Assembly: GCF_000172555.1 (NCBI RefSeq)
Contig: NZ_ABOX02000018.1
Span: 52,795 to 116,794, forward strand
Source: Pedosphaera parvula Ellin514
Lineage (GTDB): Bacteria; Verrucomicrobiota; Verrucomicrobiia; Limisphaerales; Pedosphaeraceae
Direction: 5' to 3'
DNA: 64,000 nucleotides
The first letter of the stretch is position 1; each line of letters begins with the position of its first letter. Of the stretch, positions 44,061 through 52,726 are shown piece by piece. The notes under the pieces were generated by a model, which was not told where the DNA came from, did not search any database, and saw only the letters and a program-made list of their open reading frames with translations. The position numbers and the translations under genes are program-made.

Positions 44061-45152
44061 CTAATTCAACAAATTATACCAATTATCCCGTTGATGCGCC
44101 TCGTAACCGAGATCGGTAATTAACCGCTTCATGTCGGCCACGCCCATGCGGAAGGTGGTGCCAGCCTGGCTGACGACGTTTTCCTCTATCATGATACTGC
44201 CCAAATCATTCGCGCCGTACTTCAGGGCGATCTGGCCAATCTCCTGTCCCTGGGTAACCCATGAGCTTTGGATGTTCGGCACGTTATCGAGGTAAATCCG
44301 GCTGAGCGCCTGCATGCGGAGATATTCGTGGGCGCCGACGGTGGTAGCCTTCAACATTGTATGTTCCGCCTGGAAGGTCCACGCGATGAAGGCAGTGAAC
44401 CCCTTGGTCTTGTCCTGTTGAGCGCGGACGCGTTCGAGATGTTCGATGCGTTCTTCCACGGTCTCGACATGGCCGAACATCATGGTCGCGGTCGAAGCCA
44501 GACCCAATTTATGCGCCACATCCATCACGCTCATCCAATCATCGCTCATCGCTTTGAGTGGCGAAATCCGTTTGCGCACGCGATCGACCAGAATTTCTCC
44601 GCCACCGCCGGGAATGGAGCCCAGGCCGGCTTTCACGAATTGCGAAATGATTTCCTCCAGCGGCAGATTGAACACTTCGCGGAAATGAATGAATTCGCTC
44701 GGGCTGAATCCGTGGATGTTGATCTGCGGGAACTTGGTCTTGATATGCGAAAGCAAATCGAGATACCACTGCAGGCTGAGCTTGGGATGATGCCCGCCCT
44801 GCATCAAAATCTGGGTGCCACCCAGCGCGATGGTTTCCTCGATCTTCTTATCCATCTCCTCGTGCGTGATGACATATGAATCATCCTCCTTCTCCGTCCG
44901 ATAGAATGCGCAGAACTTGCAATACACATTGCAGACGTTCGTGTAATTCACATTGCGATCGACGATGTAAGTGACGATCTTGTTCCCGTGACCATTATAA
45001 GCCGGCGCCTTGATCAACTGGCGTCGCCGATCGGACAACGCCCCCAACTCTTCTAGGGGCAAATGATACAGCCGCAACGCCTCAACCGCGGTCACCCGCT
45101 GACCATCCCAAACCCGCTGCAGCAATTCATCCAATGACGCATCGTAGATCAC
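44061..45152 (-). CDS. mqnC: Cyclic dehypoxanthinyl futalosine synthase
   Basis: A 363-residue radical-SAM enzyme of the futalosine menaquinone pathway, cyclising dehypoxanthine futalosine. The [4Fe-4S] motif is C74-NVY-C78-KF-C81 (CxxxCxxC). Other features: GGTQILMQGGHHPKLSLQWYLDLL, HGFSPSEFIHF, GLGSIPGGGGEILVDRVR, MMFGHVETVEERIEHL, and FTAFIAWTFQAEHT. CofH and MqnE are related, but the QGG/HHPKLS and GGGGEIL pattern fits MqnC. Other mqn genes are not in the window. Together with ubiE it supports menaquinone respiration. Confidence 0.94.
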   Translation of the reverse strand: MIYDASLDELLQRVWDGQRVTAVEALRLYHLPLEELGALSDRRRQLIKAPAYNGHGNKIVTYIVDRNVNYTNVCNVYCKFCAFYRTEKEDDSYVITHEEMDKKIEETIALGGTQILMQGGHHPKLSLQWYLDLLSHIKTKFPQINIHGFSPSEFIHFREVFNLPLEEIISQFVKAGLGSIPGGGGEILVDRVRKRISPLKAMSDDWMSVMDVAHKLGLASTATMMFGHVETVEERIEHLERVRAQQDKTKGFTAFIAWTFQAEHTMLKATTVGAHEYLRMQALSRIYLDNVPNIQSSWVTQGQEIGQIALKYGANDLGSIMIEENVVSQAGTTFRMGVADMKRLITDLGYEAHQRDNWYNLLN

Positions 45153-45314
45153 GTCTTTAGATTAGCGGATTTTGGACGTGAAACAAGGGGATTGGCGGAG
45201 GCCTCGAGTAAATGACTCAATCAATAGCCAACCCGCCATTTCCATATCGGGTTATTTCCCCAATAGCTTTGAGTTACTTACAGGTTATGTTTCTTTGTAA
45301 AAGATTATAATCGT

Positions 45315-45344
45315 AAAGGTCAGCTTCGGGGGAGGCTGGCCTTT
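45315..45344 (+). terminator. Orphan terminator-like hairpin
   Basis: AAAGGTCAGC (45315-45324) pairs with GCTGGCCTTT (45335-45344; one G-T pair) and is followed by more T residues (45345-45347). No plus-strand gene lies upstream, so its transcript is unknown. Confidence 0.6.
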
Positions 45345-45413
45345 TTTGCCAGATATATGCCGACTTCTTAAAATCATCCGCAACCCATCATAAGATGGTG
45401 GTTGATTAGTTCT

Positions 45414-45439
45414 GGCCGGTCCTGGAAGCAGGGCTGGCC
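45414..45439 (+). terminator. Second terminator-like hairpin
   Basis: GGCCGGTCCTG (45414-45424) and CAGGGCTGGCC (45429-45439) form an 11-bp stem with two G-T pairs and a GAAG loop, followed by CTTTCTTTG. Lies between the first hairpin and the DppA-like gene. Confidence 0.45.
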
Positions 45440-45742
45440 CTTTCTTTGTCATCAAATTTGGTGACTACCAAAGTCCGGGGGACTGGATAGCCTTTGTTCG
45501 CCTACGGGCAGTCTCCGGCATCGTTATAAGTGCTTTTCAGCCTACGAACCGGAGACTTTCCCCTTATGAACGAACGGCGGTGGCGGCGCTGGTTTAACCG
45601 AATGAGGTAGAGCCAGCGGACGCTTTCGTGGATACTTCATCGTAAGCCGGTTGGGAAACCGGCGCTCCGGCACCTCTTGGTCTGCCAACCAGGTCTGATT
45701 TGAGGTGTATTTTTCCCAGCTTTTTGGGAGGGTATGGGCACT

Positions 45743-46561
45743 ATGCGCGTATTGATCATGACGGACATGGAAGGGGTGAGCGGGATTGTCGTTTGGGAAC
45801 AGGTAGAAGGGGGCAAACCGTTGTATGAGGAATGTCGCCGACTCTATACCGAGGAGATCAATGCCGCGGTGCGTGGCGCGAAGGCGGCGGGTGCGACCGA
45901 GATTGTGGTGGTCGATTGCCATGGTGCGGGCGGTGGTTGGACCTTCAACTCGCTTGTCCCAGAATTGCTCGATCCGGCTTGTGAATGGGTGAATCATCAT
46001 CCGTGGGGACGCTATACGGAACTGCTCGAAAAAGGTTGCGACGCCGCGCTCTTTGTCGGCATGCATGCCCGTGCCGGAACTCCTGACGGGGTGCTTTGCC
46101 ACACGATTTCCTCGACGACGTGGCGCAATTTATATTTCAACGATTTTCCAGTTGGGGAAACCGGCATCAATGCGGCTGTGTGCGGTCATTACAATTGTCC
46201 CGTGCTGCTGGTTACTGGCGATGAAGCGACCTGTCGCGAGGCGAAGGAGCTTTTGGGCGAAGGAGTCACCACCGTAGCGGTGAAGAAGGGGCTTTCACGT
46301 TTTTCCGCACGTAACATTCCGCCGGTGCGCGCCCGTCAGATGATCGAAGACGGTGCCCGCGAGGCTTTGAAAAATTTGAAAGCGGTCAAGCCTTACAAAC
46401 CGAAGTCACCTTGCACGATCACGATTGATCTTCCCACGGTGGACAGGGCCGGTGAATTTCGCGGGCGTCATGGCGTGACGATTCCCGATCCGTTGAAAGT
46501 GGTGAGCAAGGGAAAGAACTGGATGGAAGCGTGGAATCAGATCTGGCATTGGCGGGTTTGA
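45743..46561 (+). CDS. M55 family D-aminopeptidase (DppA-like)
   Basis: About 272 residues. Zinc-dependent self-compartmentalising D-aminopeptidase family: MRVLIMTDMEGVSGIV (metal-binding Asp and Glu), VVDCHGAGGGW (His), ALFVGMHARAGT (His), and the SSTTWRNLYFND and GETGINAAVCGHYNCPV segments. It may recycle D-Ala dipeptides from the cell wall. Two close starts exist: ATG 45734 is only 2 nt from the GGAGG, whereas ATG 45743 is 11 nt from it and gives the family-typical N-terminus, so 45743 is chosen. No dipeptide transporter genes are adjacent. Confidence 0.9.
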   Translation: MRVLIMTDMEGVSGIVVWEQVEGGKPLYEECRRLYTEEINAAVRGAKAAGATEIVVVDCHGAGGGWTFNSLVPELLDPACEWVNHHPWGRYTELLEKGCDAALFVGMHARAGTPDGVLCHTISSTTWRNLYFNDFPVGETGINAAVCGHYNCPVLLVTGDEATCREAKELLGEGVTTVAVKKGLSRFSARNIPPVRARQMIEDGAREALKNLKAVKPYKPKSPCTITIDLPTVDRAGEFRGRHGVTIPDPLKVVSKGKNWMEAWNQIWHWRV

Positions 46562-47150
46562 GGAAAAATTCCCGATGCAGTTGTCGGTGTAAATGCAACT
46601 TTCCTCGCCCTGCCCTCACTGATTTCAAAGGTGAATTCCGTTTCGGGTTGAGTATGTTGAGCCGCCTAGAAATCGTGGGCCGAAGTGGGGTCTGCTGACG
46701 TTTTAGCGTGCAAATTTTTGGGAGTACGTGGGAATTCCGCCTTATCCTAACCAGAATTCGGACTAGCGTTCGCGTTTAATGCATCGTTTCGATTAGAAAC
46801 TGCCTTAGTTTTACTAAGTGAGAAATACATGAAAATATATATTGACTCAGTATGCTTTTCACATTAAAAGAGAGCCGCATATAAAACAATGATTTAAAAT
46901 ATAGGTAGGGTTTATTGGCAAGAAGCGATTGCGGCATCGCACATTTCCAAGTTGAGACCGCGACATGGGTTTGATTGAAAGCTATTTTAATCAGGTATCG
47001 GAAAGAAAACCGAGGACAGGATGAAGCAAGGAGCGCAACGATGAATGAATATGAACCGACCGGAACAAAAATTTGGGACTCGGTTGGTGTTGGAGGGTTG
47101 GGAGTTCTGAAGGCACAGGAAATGGGAGTTTCGAGTTGTGAACGCAAAGT

Positions 47151-47357
47151 CGGAAGGTATCGGAAGGTATCGGAAGGTATCGGAAGGTATCGGAAGGTAT
47201 CGGAAGGTATCGGAAGGTATCGGAAGGTATCGGAAGGTATCGGAAGGTATCGGAAGGTATCGGAAGGTATCGGAAGGTATCGGAAGGTATCGGAAGGTAT
47301 CGGAAGGTATCGGAAGGTATCGGAAGGTATCGGAAGGTATCGGAAGGTATCGGAAGG
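47151..47357. repeat. Tandem array, 10-bp unit CGGAAGGTAT, 20.7 copies
   Basis: Twenty perfect copies run from 47151 to 47350, then CGGAAGG. The unit has no stop codon in any of six frames (plus: repeating RKVSEGIGRY; minus: repeating IPSDTFRYLP). A single unit-like GGTATCGGAA occurs 150 bp upstream at 46994-47003 and may be a seed. The perfect identity indicates recent expansion. Confidence 0.97.
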
Positions 47358-47502
47358 CTAGGAAAAGTTCGAATGGCGAATTTCAAATTTCAAATGCAAC
47401 AATGTGACGGCGGATGATGGTGGAAAAAATATTAAGGGACTGGAAAATGGACGGAAGCCAGCGGAAGTTATTGGTCGGTTAAAATTTAATACGTGTATGA
47501 GG

Positions 47503-47554
47503 GTTCGGTCGGTAAAGGTTGGTAATAGTCGCCAAAGGTCGGTAATGGTCGGTT
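47503..47554. repeat. Degenerate GGTCGGTAA repeat
   Basis: About two and a half imperfect ~20-bp units (GGTCGGTAAAGG, GGTTGGTAATAG, GGTCGGTAATGG, GGTCGGTTAA). Probably a decaying relative of simple-sequence expansion as in the nearby array. Confidence 0.55.
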
Positions 47555-47823
47555 AAAAAAATTTCAGAGACCAGAATGCAAAATTCAGGGGGCAGAATGA
47601 AAACCAGTTATTTGGGATGAACGACATGCGGGAAACATTTTGGATCAGAATTTTATACAGAATGCTAAAATTAATTTCGAATGGGAAAAGAGCCGGAATG
47701 AAAGAAGACAATAAGCCTGATGAATCTGGAGACTGAACAGAGTCCGGGCCGGTTAGCCGCCAGTCCGGTTATATGTCATATTAGCAGGGAAATTATTTCC
47801 CACAAATTTCGATAGACGCAAAT

Positions 47824-49674
47824 ATGCGACGTTTCGAAGACCATTATCAGGTGTTGTTCGAGAATAACCCTCTACCAATGTGGGTGTATGATCTTGATTC
47901 GCTCGCATTTGTGGCAGTCAACACAGCTGCGATTCAACACTACGGTTACTCGCGGGAAGAGTTCCTGAAGATGACCATCCTGGATATCCGTCCTTTGGAA
48001 GATATTCCCCGTTTGAAAGCCGCCATTCCCAAACAGCAAACAGCAAGCAATATTGGCTTCCAGAAAGTCGGTGTCTGGCGACATCGCAAAAAGGACGGCT
48101 CACTGATCCATGTGGATGTTTCATCTGAGCAGGTAACCTATGAAGGGAAAGCGGCGCGGCTGGCTCTTTTGAATGACGTCACTGAACTGAAGCGTTCCAC
48201 GGCCCAAGTTCATCTCCTGGAAACCTGCATCGCACGGGTCAATGACGTGGTGATTATCACCGAAGCCGAACCGCTCGATGAACCGGGGCCGCGGATCGTG
48301 TTTGTAAACGAAGCATTCACCAAGTACACCGGTTATTCCCAGGAGGAAGCGATTGGCCAGAGTCCGCGCTTCCTGCAAGGTCCCAAAACCAGCCACACCA
48401 TTCGCCAGCGAATCCGCGCGGCGTTGGAATCCAAAACCCCGACGCGTGAGGAAATAATTAATTACACCAAGAGCGGCGAGCAGGTTTGGTGGGAAATCGA
48501 AATTACCCCCATCATCGATGAACGCGGCAGATGCACTCACTTCGTGGCGATTCAACGTGATGTCACGGAACGGAAGCGCTCTGAAAAGGCACTTAAACAA
48601 AGCGAAACCAGGTTGAAGGAGGCGCAACGGGTTGCCAATATTGGGAGTTGGGAATGGAATGTCACGGAGCGCAAGGTGATGTGGTCGGATGAGCTTTACC
48701 GGATCTTTGGTTTGGAACCACAGTCTTTTCCCATCACGGCAAATTCCTTTCTGGAGAGCATTCATCCGGACGACCGGCCGATGATGCGTGAAAAAATCGA
48801 AGAAATGCGCAAACATGCGCGTCCTTTCCGGGAACACTACCGTATTGTTCGCCCGGATGGCGCGGTGCGGCATATTTTCGCGCATGGTGAGTTTGCCTGT
48901 GATAATAATACCAAAGTCGTTCGTTTGATGGGGACTGTCCAGGACATCACGGATCGGAAGATCGCGGAAGAGAGTCGTATTCGCACCGCCAAATTGGAAA
49001 CTGCCAACAAGGAATTGGAATCGTTTTCGTATTCGGTGTCCCACGATTTGCGCGCGCCGTTGCGAACGATTGATGGCTTTAGCCGCATGTTGATCGAGGA
49101 CTACGGCGACAAACTGGATGAAACGGGAAAGAGTTATCTCGAATTCATCAGCTCCGCCGCCCATCGGATGAGCCAGTTGATTCAAGATTTATTGGAACTC
49201 TCCCGGGTGACCAGCAGTCAGATTCATAGAAACGAATTTAACCTCAGCGCTTTGACGGAAACCGTGGCGGGTGAATTACGTCAACAGGATCCTGAACGAA
49301 AAGCCGCTTTTTATATTCAGCCGGACTTAATGGTAAATGCCGATCAACGGCTGATGCGGATCGTGATGGAAAACCTGCTTCGCAATGCGTGGAAGTTTAC
49401 GAGCAAGATTCCGGCGGCACGGATTGAGTTTGGCATGTTCGCGAGGGACACTGAGAAGGTTTACTTTGTGCGGGATAACGGTGCCGGCTTTGACATGGCT
49501 TTTGCCGATAGACTGTTTGGTGTGTTTCAACGGTTGCATCCGGAAGCAGATTTTGCCGGCACAGGCATCGGGTTGGCGACGGTACACCGCATCATCGGTC
49601 GTCATGGTGGCAGGGTATGGGCGGAAGGAGCGGTGGATCAAGGGGCCACTTTTTATTTCACACTTCCTGCATGA
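47824..49674 (+). CDS. PAS-domain sensor histidine kinase
   Basis: A 616-residue soluble kinase with no transmembrane segment. Three PAS domains: 1-125 (YQVLFENNPLPMWVYDLD), ~130-255 (LETCIARVNDVVIITEAE, GQSPRFLQGPKT, DVTERKRSEKAL), ~260-380 (IHPDDRPMMREKIEEM, GTVQDITDRK). HisKA has FSYSVSHDLRAPLRTIDGF with the phospho-His; HATPase has NLLRNAWKFT, DNGAGFDMAFADRLFGVFQRLH and GTGIGLATVHRIIGRHGG. PAS2 is LOV-like in sequence but has Pro where photoactive LOV domains have Cys, so it is not a flavin photosensor. No regulator gene is adjacent, so it is an orphan kinase. Confidence 0.93.
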   Translation: MRRFEDHYQVLFENNPLPMWVYDLDSLAFVAVNTAAIQHYGYSREEFLKMTILDIRPLEDIPRLKAAIPKQQTASNIGFQKVGVWRHRKKDGSLIHVDVSSEQVTYEGKAARLALLNDVTELKRSTAQVHLLETCIARVNDVVIITEAEPLDEPGPRIVFVNEAFTKYTGYSQEEAIGQSPRFLQGPKTSHTIRQRIRAALESKTPTREEIINYTKSGEQVWWEIEITPIIDERGRCTHFVAIQRDVTERKRSEKALKQSETRLKEAQRVANIGSWEWNVTERKVMWSDELYRIFGLEPQSFPITANSFLESIHPDDRPMMREKIEEMRKHARPFREHYRIVRPDGAVRHIFAHGEFACDNNTKVVRLMGTVQDITDRKIAEESRIRTAKLETANKELESFSYSVSHDLRAPLRTIDGFSRMLIEDYGDKLDETGKSYLEFISSAAHRMSQLIQDLLELSRVTSSQIHRNEFNLSALTETVAGELRQQDPERKAAFYIQPDLMVNADQRLMRIVMENLLRNAWKFTSKIPAARIEFGMFARDTEKVYFVRDNGAGFDMAFADRLFGVFQRLHPEADFAGTGIGLATVHRIIGRHGGRVWAEGAVDQGATFYFTLPA

Positions 49675-49684
49675 GTCGGCTCAC

Positions 49685-50230
49685 TCAAACTCGATCAGTA
49701 AAATATTTGAGCGCGGGCACTGGTTGAACTTGAGATAATTTTTCAACTTCGTTGGCAGCACGCAGGCAATACCAAACAGGAACAATCCCAATGACTCCAA
49801 ATGAACAATCGATCAACCTCCAATAAACCGGGATGCCCCGCACTGCGCCCATGATAAACGCATAAGGAATGATCATTACACAGGCAATCATGCCGAAGTT
49901 GAACAGCCATTTGTTGCGAATTGGATCCTTCAATGCCCCAACAAAAGCAACTGCGATGGCAAAATGCCCGAACGCAAGCCAGTCAGTTCCATACGCCATG
50001 AACGGATACCGCGCGCCATTATCGCGCAGAGCCTCCCGCACCCGCAGTATCCAATGGGCCAATCCCGAGTTCACCTGCGAGCTCGTCTGGCCACCCACGC
50101 CCAGAATCTTGGCGAGAATATCCAGTTCCCATTCCAAAGGAATGGCGGTGGCACCGCTGATAACCAGACCAAAAATAAAGAACCAGGTCAGGAACTTTAT
50201 TCTCCGACGAAGGATGATTTCACGATTCAT
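49685..50230 (-). CDS. Small membrane protein, unknown
   Basis: A 181-residue protein with about four hydrophobic segments (FLTWFFIFGLVISGATAIPL, WLAFGHFAIAVAFVGAL, FNFGMIACVMIIPYAFIMG, LIDCSFGVIGIVPVWYCL). I do not recognise the family with confidence. It follows the DUF1361 gene by 55 nt on the same strand and is convergent with the PAS kinase gene. Confidence 0.75.
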   Translation of the reverse strand: MNREIILRRRIKFLTWFFIFGLVISGATAIPLEWELDILAKILGVGGQTSSQVNSGLAHWILRVREALRDNGARYPFMAYGTDWLAFGHFAIAVAFVGALKDPIRNKWLFNFGMIACVMIIPYAFIMGAVRGIPVYWRLIDCSFGVIGIVPVWYCLRAANEVEKLSQVQPVPALKYFTDRV

Positions 50231-50285
50231 GTTGCGAGTTTGGAAGGATTATCTCATTTCCACAAATTCTTGCTTCACTTCCAAA

Positions 50286-50984
50286 TCAATTTGTCACTTC
50301 ACGTTGCTGCGCTGGCTGCAAATGCGTCAGCGCATATAACATTAAATAACCAAGAAACAAAAAAGTTGCGAACAAAGCGGTGAAGCCAATCCAGGTTCTA
50401 TTAGCCATGGGATGTGTCACCCAATGAGCCATATCACGAACAATTCCCATCGGATCAACCACAACGTCCCAACTATTCCACCGACGAACACGTCCAAGAT
50501 AAATTCCAAATCCACCCAAACCTGCCGTGACCATGATAAACAGCCAACTCATAGTCCCACCAAAACGATCCGCCACTACTCGCTGCATCAGGTAAAGGGA
50601 CATGAACCCGAGCAGGAATCCTGTGAAGGCAAACAATAAAATCAAACTCATGTCGGTCCAATAACGGTGCTTGAACCAGGTGGTCAGATGGATGAGATCG
50701 GTAAAAATATATGGCGCATTGGGAAAAAACAACAGCCACAACGCTGCGAGTGAGTAAATGGCAAAGCCCAGACGTTCTCCCTTTCGGTATCGACGCGATA
50801 CACCCACCGCAAACACCAGCGGCATCCAGGCCAGAAATAAATTCCAGATCAGGAAACAGTAATTCCAGTCGCGAGTCCATAGCACTCTCAAGCCCACCAA
50901 AACTGCTCCCACCCCAGAAACAAAAAGCAGAGTCAACAAAGGTATCGCTACTTCCTGTTTCAAATTCAGATTATTTGGCTTCAT
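50286..50984 (-). CDS. DUF1361 membrane protein
   Basis: About 232 residues, six hydrophobic segments. Matches DUF1361: WNLFLAWMPLVFAV, WLLFFPNAPYIFTDLIHL, and a C-terminal WDVVVDP...FTALFATFLFLGYLMLYAL. Function unknown. The frame opens with TTG at 51032, but ATG 50984 (MKPNNLNLKQEV) is preferred. Located among several small membrane-protein genes on the minus strand. Confidence 0.87.
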   Translation of the reverse strand: MKPNNLNLKQEVAIPLLTLLFVSGVGAVLVGLRVLWTRDWNYCFLIWNLFLAWMPLVFAVGVSRRYRKGERLGFAIYSLAALWLLFFPNAPYIFTDLIHLTTWFKHRYWTDMSLILLFAFTGFLLGFMSLYLMQRVVADRFGGTMSWLFIMVTAGLGGFGIYLGRVRRWNSWDVVVDPMGIVRDMAHWVTHPMANRTWIGFTALFATFLFLGYLMLYALTHLQPAQQREVTN

Positions 50985-51074
50985 AATTTCTTGTCTGTTC
51001 CGATTGGCCGGATTTACCGGCACACTCTCCAATGGGCAATAAGTAACAGCTCCTTGAGCAAATTAGCAAATGAC

Positions 51075-51914
51075 TTAATACTTGGCCGCACTGCTCTCGA
51101 CCGCATTTGGCCGATCTTCACTTTTCATGCAATCAAGCCAATGGCTGATGAAAAACTTCTTTTCACTTTGTGGCGGAAGAAACCTATCCGAGGTGCCGAT
51201 CAAAGGACGCAAGGCGGTGGTCATTTGCAAAGCAACCAGAATAAAAATGACCACCCAAATTCTTAATCCTCCTTCTGACTTCGAGCCAAGATACCTGAAA
51301 CCTGAATTCATAAACCGAACCCCAAATATGGTGGCTACCAACCAGAAACCCAAATGCATGGTTCCCATCACGGCAGCTGATTTGGTGGACTGCGAAAACA
51401 CCCATGCCACGGGAGCAAAACCCACCAGCAAAACGGTCATCAAAGTCATCAATCCCGCAACCAATCCAAACACCTCTGCGAGACGCGCCTGTGAACCACC
51501 AAGGCAGGAAAAAATGTAAAGGCTCGGCAGACAGATCAAACCAGCGATAAGCAGACCTGCGGCAATCTTTACCGGTGCCGCCCAAAGTTGCTGGCCGCCG
51601 GAAAATGTTCCGACAATAATTCCATAAATCAGGCTGCAAAGGATGGCGATGATCAATAGCGCGGTGGTTACCCGGCTGGCATTGGGCTGCTTAAGCTGGA
51701 ACAGCACCCGCCTTGGCTGGCGTAGAATGGCTTCCACCGCGCTTATGATCCCCGTGATCGGCACCTGTTCGGAAGGGTGCGAGCCGAGCGGTTGAAAGCT
51801 TGCATTAACCAGTGCGCTCGCATTGGCTGAAGGAATCAAAGGAGGACTGGGCGGCAAAATGGGATTATTGCCTGCGGGAGTTTGGCCGAATGTCTCAGGA
51901 TTGTTACCGTTCAT
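51075..51914 (-). CDS. Membrane protein, paralogue of the 51.9-kb gene
   Basis: A 279-residue protein with a Pro/Ser/Asn-rich cytoplasmic N-terminus (~70 residues), then about six membrane helices (ALLIIAILCSLIYGIIVGTFSGG, AAGLLIAGLICLPSLYIFSCLGG, FGLVAGLMTLMTVLLVGFAP, GTMHLGFWLVATIFGVRFM, VVIFILVALQMTTALRPLIG). The pattern IYG.I.GTF..G.Q.W.AP.KI and LRPLIG resembles LYG.A.G.W..PWQGLY.A.KF and LRPFIG in the next gene. Function unknown. Confidence 0.78.
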   Translation of the reverse strand: MNGNNPETFGQTPAGNNPILPPSPPLIPSANASALVNASFQPLGSHPSEQVPITGIISAVEAILRQPRRVLFQLKQPNASRVTTALLIIAILCSLIYGIIVGTFSGGQQLWAAPVKIAAGLLIAGLICLPSLYIFSCLGGSQARLAEVFGLVAGLMTLMTVLLVGFAPVAWVFSQSTKSAAVMGTMHLGFWLVATIFGVRFMNSGFRYLGSKSEGGLRIWVVIFILVALQMTTALRPLIGTSDRFLPPQSEKKFFISHWLDCMKSEDRPNAVESSAAKY

Positions 51915-51940
51915 AGTTTTGTCTGGCTGTGGTTGTTTGG

Positions 51941-52651
51941 TCAGGAAAAAAGCAAATATTGGACGGATCGAAAAACGCTTTCAAAAAAATTGCCCTTGAA
52001 AGCATCCGGTCGCAGGAATTCCACCGGCAAACCTGGCGAACCAATAAATGGCCTTAGAATCCAGCAGAGCTGGCTGCCCAGGAAAAGATTCACCGTCAGC
52101 CAGGTAAAAAGCACACGGCGACTCACCGCGATACTTCCACTAAGGCGTTGCAGCAGTTGAACCAACCTCACGTTCGCCGTTATCCCGGCGAAAGCGATAA
52201 TTATGACATGCGTCAGCTGAATAAAGCTATAAGCGCCGGCGACATGGGCAGACATCGCCGGAGCATTCCACACCAGGAAGAATACCAGCGGGCTGAAGGA
52301 TCCTAAAATGGTTGCTGCGATGGTGAAACTGATGAGGACAGCCTGCATGGATTGGCGAAAGCCCAGGTTCAAACCGAGCAAGGGCGCAAACATTCCGTTG
52401 ATCAATCCGTTGCCGAGCGTGGTTAGGAGAATAATCAATGGAAACTTGATGGCGACGTACAACCCCTGCCAGGGATCGCGCCAGCAACCCATGGCAGCAC
52501 CATATAGACCGGCTCCGATGAAGATTGTGAACACATGCAGGGTCGTTCGCCTCAAACTCCATGTCTGAACCCACTCACTCATCAATGTGGGCTCACCTCG
52601 CAGCACAACGCCGATCTGATTCGGGTTCAAAATGTTCGAGCGGGCTGTCAT
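51941..52651 (-). CDS. Membrane protein, paralogue of the 51.1-kb gene
   Basis: A 236-residue protein with about six membrane helices, including VFTIFIGAGLYGAAMGCW, LYVAIKFPLIILLTTLGNGLIN, ILGSFSPLVFFLVWNAPA, and LFLGSQLCWILRPFIGSPGLPVEFLRP. Located 26 nt upstream of its shorter-range relative (51075-51914) on the same strand; the two share helix layout and the LRP(L/F)IG motif. Family not recognised. It begins 75 nt after the stop of the ferritin-like cluster. Confidence 0.78.
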   Translation of the reverse strand: MTARSNILNPNQIGVVLRGEPTLMSEWVQTWSLRRTTLHVFTIFIGAGLYGAAMGCWRDPWQGLYVAIKFPLIILLTTLGNGLINGMFAPLLGLNLGFRQSMQAVLISFTIAATILGSFSPLVFFLVWNAPAMSAHVAGAYSFIQLTHVIIIAFAGITANVRLVQLLQRLSGSIAVSRRVLFTWLTVNLFLGSQLCWILRPFIGSPGLPVEFLRPDAFKGNFFESVFRSVQYLLFS

Positions 52652-52726
52652 TGGAATTTAGGATGCTTTTCCCCCATTGGAGTTTGATGCAGCTTCATAA
52701 GATGGACATCAAATCATTCTCCACGT

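Larger units (their letters stand above)
45153..45742. other. Intergenic region with three inverted-repeat structures
   Basis: About 590 bp between divergent mqnC and the DppA-like gene, without a credible gene. It contains two plus-strand terminator-like hairpins (45315-45344, 45414-45439) and a 9-bp inverted repeat (AGTCTCCGG 45510-45518 with CCGGAGACT 45549-45557). A TATAAT sits at 45306-45311 directly before the first hairpin. It may encode a small structured RNA. Confidence 0.65.
46562..47823. other. 1.26-kb intergenic region dominated by simple repeats
   Basis: No credible gene between the DppA-like gene and the PAS kinase. The 46740-46960 part is AT-rich. Open frames around 47.1-47.4 kb exist only because the 10-bp array has no stop in any frame. 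A degenerate GGTCGGTAA repeat follows at about 47503. Confidence 0.8.

Noticed and set aside
45306..45311. TATAAT as promoter of an RNA
   Set aside because: No good -35 at the right distance and the first hairpin starts 4 nt later; kept only as a note within the intergenic entry.
45542..46102. Minus-strand open frame of 186 codons
   Set aside because: Antisense to the DppA-like gene and with no recognisable domain.
47151..47357. CRISPR array
   Set aside because: Units are contiguous 10-mers without spacers, and no cas genes are present.
46776..47407. Open frames on both strands around the tandem array, including a 128-residue plus-strand frame
   Set aside because: The 10-bp unit lacks stops in all frames, so long frames are expected by chance; no start signal or family features, and the upstream part is AT-rich and non-conserved in look.
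48250..48580. LOV photoreceptor domain in the PAS kinase
   Set aside because: The photoactive Cys position is Pro (GQSPRFLQG), so flavin adduct formation is not possible by the known mechanism.
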